From Hyaloscypha bicolor E (lineage: Eukaryota; Ascomycota; Leotiomycetes; Helotiales; Hyaloscyphaceae): a stretch of DNA of 64,000 nucleotides. The translations under genes were made by a program, and so were the position numbers. The notes under the pieces were generated by a model. That model saw only the letters and a program-made list of their open reading frames with translations, did not search any database and was not told the DNA's origin. Below, piece after piece: positions 12,955 through 24,777 of the stretch (position 1 is the first letter of the stretch; each line of letters starts with the position of its first letter). Where the stretch lies: assembly GCF_002865645.1 (NCBI RefSeq), contig NW_020194557.1, positions 992,001-1,056,000 on the forward strand, in the 5' to 3' direction.

Positions 12955-13380
12955 CTTATATAAATAGAACGAGGAGCAGCTCTCGGTTAATTGAAGCCTA
13001 TATATGCCTTACTTAGAGGCGTAATTATAAAGTTATTAATAAAAGCAATTTTTGTCTTATTTGCTTATTATACTTGCTTAAAGTTTCTAAGTTACGAGAA
13101 GGGAAAAGAGCCCTTTTTATTAATAACTTTATAATTACAGTTTTAGAAACAAGAGCAATCAAATTCAAATTAACTAAGACTTGCTCACTTTTAATCCTCT
13201 ATAAAGACTAGTAATTTAAATAAGAATTAAGTATAGAGTTTATAAATTATTAGAAAAGCTCATTAAAAATTGAGGAGTAAGGTATAAAAAATGGTTCTTA
13301 GAATAACTTTATAACTACGCTTCTAAGAAGCAAGCACGTGGGCTGAAATTAACCGAGAGCTGCTCCCTGTTCTATAAGCG
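12955..13380. repeat. MITE-like element with about 75-base imperfect terminal inverted repeats
   Basis: The left arm (about 12959-13036) and right arm (about 13301-13377) are inverted copies: GGAGCAGCTCTCGGTTAAT on the left reappears reversed near 13350-13370. The inner part (GCGTAATTATAAAGTTATT on the left) reappears near 13301-13322. A second inverted pair lies inside (13021-13046 with 13114-13141). The interior is AT-rich and has no ORF. The arms differ mainly by transitions, which fits RIP. The exact ends and target duplication are unclear. Confidence 0.7.
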
Positions 13381-14660
13381 GGCTTATAATTTAAATAAGA
13401 TATCGTGGCGTACTTGGTAGTCCCTGAATCATAGTTCTCGCAAAACTTAAAAATCGCAATTTCGCAACTGGTTTCGCACGCCAGGCTGTTTTGGTCGTGC
13501 CGAGGCCCTTGACCCACTTTACCTAATCAGTAAGGCCTCCACGACCAAATGGTCAGAGCGTTCTGTGATGGGTTTTAACTTTTTAGGCCTGAATCACGAA
13601 GACTGGGTTCTGATTGATGCCTCTGGCGTTCTTTGTCGCTTAGTTGGGAGTAGCATAGAATTCAAAGCGGGCCAAAGGCTGGCATAATTGGAAAACCCTT
13701 TGTTTGGACAAGGTTAATAGACAACCCCGCACCATATCAAAGAAGACAGGAAGATGGTATTGCACACGGGTCCTTGTAGACGTTCGCAATGTAAACTGTG
13801 CTCATCTTACCAACGTAGCAGAGTTTCAAACCCGAGAGTCCCAGCTGCGTACTAACTACTAAGGAAGCCCATCAAGTTAGTAACTCGCATGCCATCGTAC
13901 CCAGCGACTCCTTCCTAACTACATATGGAAATCTTTGATTCCCTGCTTCCTGGAGATCGGCGGTCGAGGAGACCAATGGTGGATTCAGACCGATATTAAT
14001 AGTTGCTTCTATGGCGTCGCCGCTGCTCCGGATCAAAAGTCCTGCGATGCACAAATCAAGATTTTGTTTTCTGCACTAGAGAGGGTAGAGGGCATTTTCG
14101 GGGAACCGGGACACGGACATTTTCTCCTAGGGGACACTATTACCGAGAGGAATATCAGATTATTCACAACAATAGTAAAATTTAATTTTACTTACTTCAT
14201 TCAGTGCTTTACGTTGTGGGTTGAAACTCTTTGGGTGCCATAATCCGATCATTCATAAATGGATGCAGTTACACGAGTGGGATAATTCTTCGATGTCTTA
14301 TGGTGCTTTCAGAAATACAACTTTCTTCGATCATGTGAGTTGTGATTCCAGTCCGGCGGTGGTAAAGAATGTGTTCGCCGAGGAGAACAGCTTCTGAATC
14401 TGATAGATCAAAATACTTTACTCGGCATGGACGCCCCATAAGACCATCCTCGCAAGTTCAGACCCTCCAATTCTCCCCTTATCTTAATACTCGACGAGAC
14501 GAATTATTATTCCAGCTACGTAGCACATGGAATCTATTAAATAGTATCATTTGAAATATGACAGCTTGAATTTTATAGTTCAAAATTTTGTATATCTCTT
14601 TATTGCCTAGAAACACCTCGAAATCTAAACTTAGAAGAATTCAGACAATCATGTAAAAAA
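13381..14660. other. Intergenic; no gene seen
   Basis: Only short frames occur (for example 13935-14243 on +), without recognisable motifs or splice continuation. It is the 3' flank of the P450 gene on its right side. No inverted repeat was noticed. Confidence 0.45.
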
Positions 14661-16564
14661 TCATTTAACATCCCTCGGCGTAATTTTGGTCCACAACTTG
14701 GGCTTGTTGAAAAGAATGAAGGTAGGGGAATCCCTCACCCAGTCAAGTGTATCATCAACCAATTCATAGTCAAACAAGAACACCATTTTTGCGACCAATA
14801 TTCTCAGCTCCATCCATGCCATGCTATTTTCAAGTCAGTATTAGGCAGAACAACATTTGAAAGGCGTACTTCTGTCCAATGCAAGATCTCGGTCCAAGAG
14901 AGAAAGGGTTACTGGCCGAGATTTTATCTGTGCTCCCCGAGTCAAGCCAACGTTCAGGAGTGAAGCTATCTGGATCTTGGAAGTTCCTAGTATTGTGAGT
15001 CGCGGCCCATGGATGGACACTGACAGTTGTCTAGAAAGAATTCAGCTTAATTGATTAGTTCCAATAGCGAAAAGACTCACTCCTCCCGGAATGAGGAGCC
15101 CATCCACCGTCTCGCCGCCTCTTGGAACCACTCGCGGCATCCCAAATGGTACCGGAGGATACATTCTCATCGCTTCCTGAATAACGGCAGTCAGGTATGG
15201 AAATGTTGCCGTCAAACTAGTGATCTCGCTCGAAGATTTGTACCTCGCCCTGACTTCTTTCTTTAGCGTTTCGTAGGCACGTGGTGTCCTACAAAGGAAG
15301 TAGGTCAACGCGCTTAAGACAGTTGCTGACGTTTCACTGCCAGCAAGTATCAGAGCATTGCTATAGGCAGCCATGTGCCAATCGTTAAGACCCATGTCGT
15401 CTTTTATTCTAAAGATATAAGAACAAAAATCTCTTCTCACCCCTTCGCCTTTCCTCATTCGAGCCAGGATTTTTGCTTTGGATTGCATGACGTGATTAAG
15501 GGCACCTTGTCTGATCTTTGGTGGGATGATAAGCGCCAGTAACTTTTCCAGCCTCGGGGATACGCGATAGATCGCAGAGTCCCAGGCAATAAAGAACACC
15601 ATATTTAGGATCGTGGTGATCCATTCATCGGTTTTCCTTGTCTCCACTGAGCCGAAGGGCTCACCGAACGCAAGTTCCCCGAGGACTAATTGGAATTAGG
15701 AAGGTGTGCAGCAAGCCCTAAGGTCTACTTACTATCGAACGTAACCCAGTTGTAACATTCGGTGAGATTCAGAGAACCTTTGGAAGACTCTTCTGCAATA
15801 GCCACCATAAACATGTCCGCATACTTCAAAATCATATCCTCCTGCTCAAGTAGAGCTTTGGGAGAGAATGCATGGGACTGAAAAGTCAGACAGGTTCAAT
15901 TGAATGTGCTATGAGACAAACAAGTATTTTCTTCGCTTTTGCGTGCTCCTCGACGTTGATGGTGTTGATTATATGCGGAGCACGAAGCCTGTGTCTCACT
16001 CAGCACTCCTGATCCAGCCAATAGAATTCACTTCTTACGCATTATCGGTGATATAGAACTGTTTGTCCTTTATAAAGACATTGCCCGACTTGCGTTGTGT
16101 GTAGATATCTTTCCAGGCAGTCGCTGAAGAGAAAGACAATTCACGTGGAGCAATGCGAACAACCTCACCTAACAACTATTAGCCTAACACTTATGTCGGT
16201 TCAGTGGATGGTACACACCATACTTCTCATGAAGTGCTCTCATAGCCTTAGTTCCGGACCCACTGATGGTGGTGTGGGCGTAAAAAATCTGTGAAAATCA
16301 ATAGTCTCCCCAGCGTATCGACTGTAAACTTACATCTGAAACAACAGCATACCACGGACCAGGGAATTTGGACAATGGGTGCAAGTACAGATTGTAAATA
16401 ACATGGCTGATGAGAAGAGTCGTGATCTATAGGTTCTTGTCAGCCTGCTCTGCTACCATTCGTGGGTCACTTACAAATATCAGTAAGAAAAATGCAAGTG
16501 ATAACCAGCCCCAGGAAGCCCAGAGCTGAGCTCGGCTCTCATCAAGACAAGAAAATAGACCCAT
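14661..16564 (-). CDS. Cytochrome P450 monooxygenase, nine exons, CYP65-like
   Basis: Hand-built model: exons at 16475-16564, 16334-16426, 16219-16288, 16039-16168, 15922-15988, 15733-15877, 15081-15685, 14870-15030 and 14661-14823. They sum to 1,524 bases (507 residues) with all phases closing and eight GT-AG introns of 44-50 bases. An N-terminal membrane anchor (about residues 14-41) is followed by the proline hinge FPGPW. The I-helix reads AGSETS (313-318), ExxR is EAMR (369-372), PERW is at 425-428, and the haem loop FSLGPRSCIG carries Cys450. All key residues are present, so it should be an active ER-bound monooxygenase. Overall wording is closest to isotrichodermin C-15 hydroxylase-type (CYP65) enzymes, from memory of the family; the substrate is unknown. 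It lies just downstream of the bZIP gene on the same strand. Confidence 0.95.
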
Positions 16565-16923
16565 GATTGCCTATGAGATGCTGGACAGCACGGTGATGCG
16601 AAGTATATGTGAAGTAGATGCGAAGTAGATAAGAAGGCAATATAGTCGACGGTTGGGCATTGTAAACCGCTGCCCGGTGGAACACTGATGTGTTGTTGGC
16701 AGTCCGGCCACCGCCGCTGCATGTCGGTGCCTTCGGTCAGGCTGGGCCGCTTACGAGTCAAACGAGTCTGGAATCGAATGACTTGCCCGACGCGCAGAAC
16801 TCAGCTAATCAGAGCTCTTGCCAGAACGAAGGCACCCCGCATTGAGTATCCCGCTTTCTCCTTCCGATGAAGGCAACCTCTTGTCACGACGCTAGTTCCC
16901 TTCTTTTTGGGCGAATGATCAAT
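16565..16923 (-). promoter_or_regulatory. Short P450 promoter interval
   Basis: These 359 bases separate the end of the bZIP gene from the P450 start, so the P450 promoter and the bZIP 3' UTR must share them. A short direct repeat (GAAGTA-GATGCGAAGTA) occurs near 16598-16635. No TATA box or defined operator could be assigned. Confidence 0.4.
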
Positions 16924-18568
16924 TCAGCGCACTAATCGGGGCGGTCCAATGTTGACCTCGCCCTCAAAGTCGGGATAACTGAATGTTCTTTTAGCACGGA
17001 TCTTCTTGGCACACAGTACTTCGTATGCACTCACTCCTTCAGGAAACTTGGTCCGTAAGTCCAATTGCTAAGCGTTCGAATATGAGTAGTAAATACAGGG
17101 TTGATTGCAAATTCAGTGGGTGACATTTGGATCAGAGTATCTTCCGGTTTGTAAGGCCAATTGACTGATATTGTCTCATTGGCCCTTCCTTTGAGGGCCT
17201 CAAATTTATCGTGATAATGTGCGTCTCGGCACAATCTATCTCGCGACTTAGGCCTAGAGCCTTTCAGCATGTGCTAGCAAACGTGAGGTATAGAAAAAGT
17301 GAAGTGCGACAAAATTTGAAGTGTTGAACATACCACGGCATTATGTCGACCCATATAGGATGAGCTGTACAGAGTTGAGCGGCTCCAGGTCTTAGCCAGT
17401 CAGGCATTGCGTAGTAATCTTCTTCACTGCCCGTGATTATCCACTATTATATTACTATGAGTTTCTCGAAACTTCAAAATACGGAGCCGACTTACTCGCA
17501 ATATATGACACATAACGTACAGGATTCCAATCTGCGTGTGTCAGTATTAGGTAAGAGAACGGGTAAAGAACTCACCTGTTCAGGAAGGCTTTCCACTGTA
17601 AGACATCGGATTACCTCCTAATTAATTAGCACTTATCTTGCCTTAGTTGAGTTGTTCTTCGCATACCTGGACGATCACTGAAGTTACAGGATATAAAATT
17701 GAGTGCTGCTGTGGGTTCAAAAGAGCCGTGACTTGTGGAAACTTGGAAGTGGAAAACTCATAAGCATTTCCCCCAACACTATTAAGAGGGTTCAATTGCC
17801 GAACAAGGTCGAGGAAGATTTTTGTCAAGGCCGCAGGTTGCAGGGTAATGAATTGGTTTGGCCTCCCAAACTTGGATAGATATGGGTTGCTGTTTGAAGT
17901 CTGTGTATATATTGCAAAGACTTGGATCAAGTACGGTTTGGGGCGCAGGTCCTACATGTGGTTGTGAGCAAATATCTCCTTAACTTGGTGGTTCCAGATT
18001 ACCTGTACTGACTGGTCCTGAAACAGTGAAAGGGTTTGAGAATTGGGAACCCATTCCCCCATATTGTGGTGGGCAGCTCTTCTGTCGCACCTGAACATCC
18101 ATGAGTGCAGCAATACCTTCTGGATAGTGCCCAAGACTTGTTATCGGCAGTGGGGGTGCGGTTACTGGAATCGTTCCTGGAGGTGAAAGCTGATTTTTCT
18201 GCTGAAGCGAGGCAGTCTCCAGTCTAGTAAGACGCAGTTCTTGCGTCAAAAATTCCACCTGTTTCTCCAACTCTGCGATTGTTTGCTTTACACGTGCCCT
18301 ACAGGTGGTCAGTTTTGTGGTTCTTGCTGTGGGAGAAGTGGCTTTGGCCGGGTTGACTTGAATTGACTTGCCTGGTTTGTTTCTGACTTTCACGGTCTTG
18401 TGCGCGCTTTCGTTGCAATTGTGCCGGAGTCAGAAGGGATACGGAGCGTTTGGCTTGCTGCTTCGTCTTGGATGAATCTCCCGAGTCTGAAGAATTGCCA
18501 GAGGTTCGAGGGGTCGACATGTTGAATTCCACGCCAGGAACACGATATTGATCAGTCATGAGGCACAT
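16924..18568 (-). CDS. bZIP transcription factor with DUF3425 domain
   Basis: Exons: 18372-18568, 18013-18298, 17667-17951, 17576-17617, 17496-17531, 17334-17443, 17035-17253, 16924-16978 (1,230 bases, 409 residues). The basic region (LTPAQLQRKRAQDRESQKQTR) is split by an intron from the leucine zipper (RVKQTIAELEKQVEFLTQEL). The C-terminal half is DUF3425-like (PDWLRPGAAQLCTAHPIW, then PWPKSRDRL, then VNWPYKP, then LSNWTYGPSF). Such proteins are fungal regulators, often of clustered genes or stress responses; DNA binding is expected from the basic region. Intron 1 (18299-18371) closes only with a GC donor. The border of intron 2 is uncertain: 17921-18002 also closes the frame, giving 402 residues. 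The apparent stop at 17031 lies inside the last intron (16979-17034). Starts at 18559 or 18520 are possible. It is divergent from the MFS gene and upstream of the P450, which suggests it controls both. Confidence 0.9.
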
Positions 18569-19617
18569 TCGAGCCAGGACAGAGGAATGGGCAGAGAATC
18601 ATGAAAGCAGGTCGTTCACTGGCTTGGCATTTCTAAGGCGTTTCAAAGGCGGGGCTGTACAGTACTGTATATAGGCCGACGGGGCGAGAGGGCAACGGGC
18701 AGCGGGATTCGGGACAGCACTTGTCTGCCCTTCGCCGTCTTGGCCTCATTGTCCCGGTCATCATTTCTCATGCTCGCCGACAATAATAGGGATCGATCTT
18801 CGATCATTAGAATCAGGGGGCTGAGGAAGGGGCCTTCCATACGTCGGGGCCAATAGGATGTTCCGCGGCGCTCCGCTCCTTGCTTCCCCAGCCTCTGCAC
18901 CAACAGGCATTCTGCCGTCGCTTAGACCCGCATTACCTTGGCGCCTCCCGTCCCGAACACTAGCTAGAAGTTATGGGGACGGCTCAAGAAGAAAAGAAAA
19001 AAGAAACGACGTCGAATCAAAAAGTTAGTATTCTACTAACCTAAAGTCTACGGAGCACCATAAGAACATACTTAGTAGGAAGGAATTTGCCAGTCTGGAA
19101 AACAGGAAGTAGCGGCGCACCCGTTTTCAAGAAGTCCACACACGCACACTGCCCATTTGAGAGCAATGAGCTTGCTTGTGCGGTGCAGCTTCTCAGCCCA
19201 CGCCATGTGTACGTTGATGAGACCCTGGACCCCGGAATTCCCAGCACGCTTACGAGTCAAGCTGCGGGGCTGCACATCTCAACTCGACGGTCTCCACACC
19301 AATGCTCCCTCCAAGAGCCGCGATACACCGCCCGGGATGGCACTGTGCCAGCACCGGCTGCCCATTTCCAGTCGTGTGGAGTCGAGAGTGCAGCCTCCTC
19401 ATGCATGCCAAGCGACATGGAACGGATGCGCAGCCCAGCTCTCCCCGTGCGCTGTGAGCGACACACTCCTTAAACATGCTGGTACTCGGCTCTCGGAATC
19501 TGTTCTTCCCAAGTTTCACTGAACGGGGACGACTTCTATCGGGTCTCCAGTCTTCTTCTGCAACAAAGTTTCCGGCAAATCTCTGGAACAAGTGGAACCC
19601 ACTCGTCCTTCCTCGAG
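18569..19617. promoter_or_regulatory. Divergent intergenic region between bZIP and MFS genes
   Basis: About 1.05 kb lies between the start of the bZIP gene (leftward) and the start of the MFS transporter (rightward), so it holds both promoters. Open frames at 19041-19684 on both strands are GC-rich shadows of each other without motifs. No specific binding site could be assigned by eye. Confidence 0.5.
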
Positions 19618-21928
19618 ATGGCCACCAAGTCAAGCAGCGATGGCGAAAATGCCGTACCAGTAGAGTATGAGAAAGAAGGTCCAACTTCTGTCGCCACCCA
19701 GCAAGTCGAGGCAGCCGATATCGATGCCAAAGATTTGCCTAGAGGTTACTTCCTTAAACCTTACTTTGTGGGAACGTTACTGGCCTCTGGCCTTTCCGTG
19801 TCCGGGGTATGTCGCTGTCCCCTCTTCTAAGATAACCAAAACTCACTTTTGATAGGGTGTTGGGGTATTTGCTCTTGTAGCACCACTGCTTGGGATTATC
19901 AACAATGATATTGGTCCCGATCCCAACTATGTCTGGATTGCACTGGTCTATATACTTACTCTTGCTATTGGACAAGTTCTCGTCGGCCGTCTGTCAGATT
20001 TGTTTGGACGGAGATGGTTTTTTATATTAGGATCTGTAAGTGTTAGGGAGAAGCCCTTTCCTACTTGAAGCTGTTTCATGATTTGCTCCTCAGACAATAC
20101 CCACTCCCGAAACAATCTATATCGAGCAATTATTAACTGCCCCGGTACCTAGCTTCTAGCTCTCTTGGGCTGTGTCATTAGTGCAGTCGCAACGAGTATC
20201 AATATGCTCATTGGTGGAACTGTATTAGTCGGATTTGCAGCAGCGTCCCAACTTTCGTACGTATTCGTCGTGGGGGAACTTATACCTTTCAAGCATCGAT
20301 TCCTCAGCATGACATTCCTATATTCCTGGGCGGTCCCTTTCTCGGGATTTGGTCCAGCGATAGCGTACGTCTTTGTGCAGCACACAAAACACACATGGCG
20401 ATCATGCTACTATCTCATGATTGGAGTCAATGGTTTGGCCGTAATTTGCTGGGTTTTGTTGTAAGTCCAAAAGCTACTCCCTGCGATTCAAGTACTAATA
20501 GTACACAGCTATTTCCCGCCCACATTCGACCAAAAGTACGCACATAGAAAGACGAAACGCCAAGTTCTTCAGGATTTCGACTTCATTGGACTGGTATTGC
20601 TAGTCGGTGGTTTGTTAATCTTTCTTATGGGCATTTCTTGGGGAGGCTCACTCTATCCGTGGAAATCTGCGCATGTATGCAATCCATTTTTCTGCCCATA
20701 CCTCAAGCTCCTGCTCTTGTGCTTTCGAGGATGTTTCATCTCCCGGCTCGCTACTGGATCTCTCTTGCCTTCAATAATACGTTGCTAATTGGTGGAAGGT
20801 TATTGCAACAATCATCGTCGGTTTCTTCACCCTGGTTGTTTTCACTCTCTACGAGGCTCTAGTACCGCTTAAGGAGCCCTTAGTTCCCATGTACCTCTTC
20901 AAGAACCTTCCATGGGTGGCAACCATGTTTATGGTTGCCCTTGGAGCAACTGTATATTTCGCCTTCTCTATTGTCTGGCCGACGATGGTGTTCTCGTTGT
21001 ATACGAACGACTTGACATACGGGGGCTTGCTTTGCACCATTACTGGATGTGGTACAAACAGCGGTCAGATTGTTTGCGGTCTTATTTGCCGCCGGCTAGG
21101 GAAGCAGAGGATTCAAGTAATCGTAGCAGCGACATGTATGGGAACATTCCTTGGAGGTAAGCCTTCCCTTTCCTGAATTATTTCCCAAATTTGACCTGGC
21201 TTTCCAGCTTGCGCCTGCGCGACCCCAGACAACCGAAGCACGATTATCCCATTACTCTACCTCGGCTGCTTCTGCATGGGCTACGTGGAGACTGTCGGCA
21301 CCACTATTATCGGAATTACATGCAGAGACCAGGCTGAGATTGGAACTGCCGTTGGTGTTGGGGGCTCAATGGTAAGCTTATTTCCCTGCCAACTCACCAT
21401 TCTTCTCTTTGAGAACTCAGAGCGCTGGAGCTTCCCAGGAGTCTGCATGTCCATTCGTCTCAGGAGCATGGCTCCTCGGCTCATGAGCTCCCTCAAAAAA
21501 AACAAAAAAAAAACAATTGAATCCCATACTAACCAGATGGTTAGCGTTCTACCGTGTCAACAATTGGATCAGCTATTTATACAGCCATCCTCACTAATCG
21601 CCTGGGAAAGACTATTCCAAGTGAAGTGCCCCCGAAACTCATTGCGGCAGGGTTGCCCGCTTCGTCTGTTAAGGCATTCCTGTCTGCAATTTCTCTAGGA
21701 ACTCCTTTCACTGACGTTCCGGGAATAACTCCATCTATCGAGGCTACAGGGATTGCAGCTTACAAACTTGCAAGCTCTCATGCATACCGCACTGTTTTCT
21801 TTTCAACGATTGCATTTAGCGTTTGCTGTGTTATCTGTGCTTGCTTCACACCGAATGTTGACGATCGGATGACGGACAAAGTGGTAGCAACACTCCACCG
21901 CAACGACGAGGAAGTCGCAAAGAAGTAA
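19618..21928 (+). CDS. MFS transporter, TRI12/siderophore-type efflux family
   Basis: Exons: 19618-19806, 19856-20035, 20153-20460, 20509-20674, 20799-21156, 21208-21371, 21545-21928 (1,749 bases, 582 residues), all phases closing. A cytosolic N-terminus ends in DLPRGYFLKPYF, followed by about 14 hydrophobic segments. The MFS loop between TM2 and TM3 reads GRLSDLFGRRWFF. LIGGTVLVGFAAASQLS and VPFSGFGPAIAY match the TRI12-like drug:H+ antiporter branch, whose members export trichothecenes, other toxins or siderophores across the plasma membrane. The substrate here is unknown. Introns 3-5 regions are sound; the last intron (21372-21544) is long for this gene and carries an A-run at 21496-21519. 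Head-to-head position with the bZIP regulator supports co-regulation, possibly with the P450. Confidence 0.94.
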
Positions 21929-22276
21929 TGGTAATGTTTGACGCAAATTATGTTTCATCAGGAATCATCTTGGTTTTGTTTACGGCAAAGGAAGGATGCA
22001 CAGCCTTATGCATTCGCTTAAAAGGCTCGTTCGGTGGAGATTGGTTGACTTAACTGGAATTTTCCAAAACAATTGAGACTGATTCAGGCAAGTAGTACTA
22101 CGGAAGCCATATCAATATATCTAATTACATCTTCCGATTATGCACCTGTCGTTGAGATTTGTGGCATTGGCTGGTCGTTGACATGTTCTCTAAACCTGCA
22201 ACCACTTCTACCCTCCGTAAGAAATATCGACCCCAGAAACACAAATCATACATTCCTTGCGCATCCTTTGCGATCC
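21929..22276. other. 3' flank of the MFS gene; no gene seen
   Basis: This short stretch separates the MFS stop from the end of the NACHT remnant that lies on the opposite strand. Nothing else could be identified in it. Confidence 0.4.
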
Positions 22277-23400
22277 TTAAATTATTTTCTCCATCATCTG
22301 TGGCTTCTTCTGACTAAGGCGTAACAAAGATCCCGATTGTACGAGTCGTCCAGTTTCTGCTTCGACAAACGCCTCAATGTCAACTTGGTTCTTTCTGGAT
22401 GATATCTTTGAGACTTCGAAATTCTCCAAGATGGAAGACAATATCGCATCTTCACGGCTCGACATGAAGAATTTGGCAAGGCTGGATGAATTTCGGACCA
22501 CTGGTTTGACGGACTCGATGAGTGTAGCTCGTCCTTCTCTTGGGCATTCGTCAAGTGCGTCGATGATGATAATTGTGACCGGATACAAGGCGGCAGGCTA
22601 TAATATCAGGTCCGTAGCATCGTCGATATTGAGAATTCCTGACGCATTGCCTTGCTATCCCTCTTTAATGTATTCCTGACCACAGGAGGAAGAAGAGTTG
22701 ATGATGGAGATAGATTAGCAAGTTGTCGAGCGATACTAGCAAGTATGGATTCTGGATCCTGTATCTGACATCCAATCAAGAATTTGTCTTCTTCTCATGC
22801 CTAGATTCGAGGTTAGCTGTGCTTCACCCGGTTTGGTTGGGTCCTTACTGTCCAGGTTATCTTCAAAACTCTACACTTGAACTTTAATCTGCAGTATGGG
22901 TTCGCCCAACCTCCCGAGTTAGGCACTTGTCCCCTTGAATGTGGCACGCTATGCTTCGACGATGGTCTTGACTTCTCCATACCGAGCGCAATCCTCTAAA
23001 TCAGGGTTGTTAATAGAATAGAACTCTACTTCGGGAGGGAGTCAGCATGGAAAATTAGGAAAGTAAAGAACCTTCACAACAAATGAGAGCTGCAGACTTG
23101 TTTACATCGTCAAACGCCTGCGAGATTTTGTTCATGATAGTCTCAAACTTACTCTTAGCTCGAAAAGCACTCAAAACAACACGGATTATACTTAAATCAG
23201 TACCCAGGTTGTACAGTGTCATAGCTCTAATACCAACCAACTTTTTGCTTGTCAATATACGCCTTTGCTCTCGCCAAATAGAGAAGAATTTGGCCATAAA
23301 GCCGGACCAATGCGGCCTTGAGGTCCTCATTGAGCCCCCCATCTCCAAATACGGCCCCTCCAGATGGCTGCAGCGGTATATATATCTCGACTCCGCCTGA
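22277..23400 (-). pseudogene. NACHT-type NLR remnant
   Basis: The frame at 22277-22588 contains a Walker B block (TIIIIDALDECP), then KFFMSSRED and LENFEVSKISSRKNQVDIEAFVEAE, the order seen after Walker B in fungal NACHT NTPases. Upstream on the same strand, in other frames, is ESILASIARQLANLSP (about 22690-22750), which normally precedes Walker B. At 23055-23348 is a helical region that may be part of the N-terminal signalling domain. These parts are not joined by one frame, no Walker A (P-loop) was found, and everything C-terminal of about residue 100 after Walker B is absent. It is therefore a broken and truncated STAND gene. In intact relatives this ATPase senses ligands and triggers cell death; this copy should be silent. 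Confidence 0.75.
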
Positions 23401-23937
23401 CGACCTTTGATCTATTTGAGGTGGTGGGGTTTTTTATTATGAGGGATAAGAAGGAGAGGTATTGGGAGGGCCATGAGAGGATTGTGCCGATATAGAAGGG
23501 GAGAGGAGCGAGGGTGTTAGGGCAATGGAGGAGGCGAAGCATGGGTTGGTTAGTAGGACGCCTTGGGGGTACTTTTAAATTGGCTTTTTTTTTGACAGAT
23601 AGGGGGAACCTGGGGAAGGAGTTGAAGGTGCGAAGCCAAATAGGGATGTTGAGTTGAGGGCTGGTGCAGCTGGGTATGTTGGACAGATGCGGACGGCACA
23701 GGAGATTTCAACTCCCAGGATGGTCGGTCCGACTGGTACTTTATGATGGGTCGGTTATGGGGGATCTTCTTTAGGGGCTCATTTTGTAATTCTGGCGTTT
23801 GGAGGTATACCCCCAACATTTTTGTAATTTTCTGCAATGAATTTCTCATTGGTTGTTCCGAAGTCTGCGCATGTGGACCGCGGACTTGCGTACTTTACAG
23901 AACACACTAAGCGTGTGCCGCTATCAGCCTCATCACA
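23401..23937. other. Intergenic; no gene seen
   Basis: A 99-codon frame at 23550-23849 (-) is proline/serine-rich and has no motif. The region runs up to the TA target site of the MITE at 23940. Confidence 0.4.
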
Positions 23938-23939
23938 TA

Positions 23940-24460
23940 ATAGTCGGACTTGACGTCGCGCTAAAGGGGCCCTTCCCTTTAGTCTGGGAAAGCAAGATGT
24001 CCCGCACCAAATAAAATCCTTAATAACTTGAAACCTTAATCTTTTTAAATAATTCTAAGTAATAGAATTAAAAATATAAGCCTTATAAACTAGATACGAT
24101 TTTCTAAATCTTAAAAAAAGATGTGAGTAGAGAGTTATTAAGGTTTTAATAATAAAATCGCGAGGAATACAAAAATTGCAAGAATTATTTATTCGCGACC
24201 ATTTCGCAAGTATTAGACCTATAACTTTTACTTAATTATAAATTTGTATTCTTTTACTTAAAACTTTAGCCCTTAAGTATGCGATAGGTAACTATGAGAT
24301 CGCAAATAAAACGTATTAATTAGATTTTCTATAGCTAATTCCTAATATTATTTTTTAGAAGGCAAAAAAGGCTGGTGCGGGACATCTTGCTTTCCCGGGA
24401 CAACTTGCTTTCCCCGACTAAAGGGAAGGGCCCCTTTAGCGCGACGTCAAGTCCGACTAT
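23940..24460. repeat. Tc1/mariner-type MITE with long inverted ends and TA target duplication
   Basis: The element starts ATAGTCGGACTTGACGTCGC and ends with its reverse complement. The arms are about 70 bases and near-perfect through GGGCCCTTCCCTTTAGTC and on to a GGGAAAGCAAGATGTCCCG motif, which occurs once in the left arm and in two variants in the right arm. A TA dinucleotide flanks each side (23938-23939 and 24461-24462). The 380-base centre is AT-rich and noncoding. TA duplication and lack of an ORF indicate a non-autonomous Tc1/mariner-superfamily element. Confidence 0.88.
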
Positions 24461-24462
24461 TA

Positions 24463-24777
24463 TCCAGTGGCCCGAATTTTCCCACATTATCCATCACGGT
24501 GAACAGCAGCGTTTCACAACAATCACGGGGGCGGGTTGATTCACATCGCATGCATTTTACTATGTTACATTTTTGCATTTCTGCAATTGATTATCCTGTC
24601 GCCGATTACCTGTCCATGGCTTCACGATGCTTTTTTCATTTTCTCAAGTCATCCATTCCTCAAGACGCCTCTCCTTATGCAGCGCCAAAAAGCACCCAAT
24701 ATCAATTCCCCAAACCAAAGAAAACGAGAGACTCAACAAAAGACTAGCCATCAACGCAAGTGCGAAAAAAGCAACAT
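24463..24777. other. Short intergenic stretch
   Basis: It lies between the MITE and the stop codon of the next gene (on -). Short + strand frames here are shadows. It should contain that gene's 3' UTR. Confidence 0.4.

Noticed and set aside
13800..13840. Possible tRNA B-box (GGTTTGAAAC on -)
   Set aside because: No A-box at the right distance and no cloverleaf could be drawn.
17031..17060. Frameshift at the end of the bZIP gene
   Set aside because: The good-looking sequence in another frame is explained by a normal GT-AG intron, 16979-17034, which gives a proper C-terminus.
14661..21928. Naming the P450/MFS group as a trichothecene cluster
   Set aside because: The P450 and transporter resemble TRI11- and TRI12-type families, but these families are broad and there is no terpene synthase or other trichothecene gene in view.
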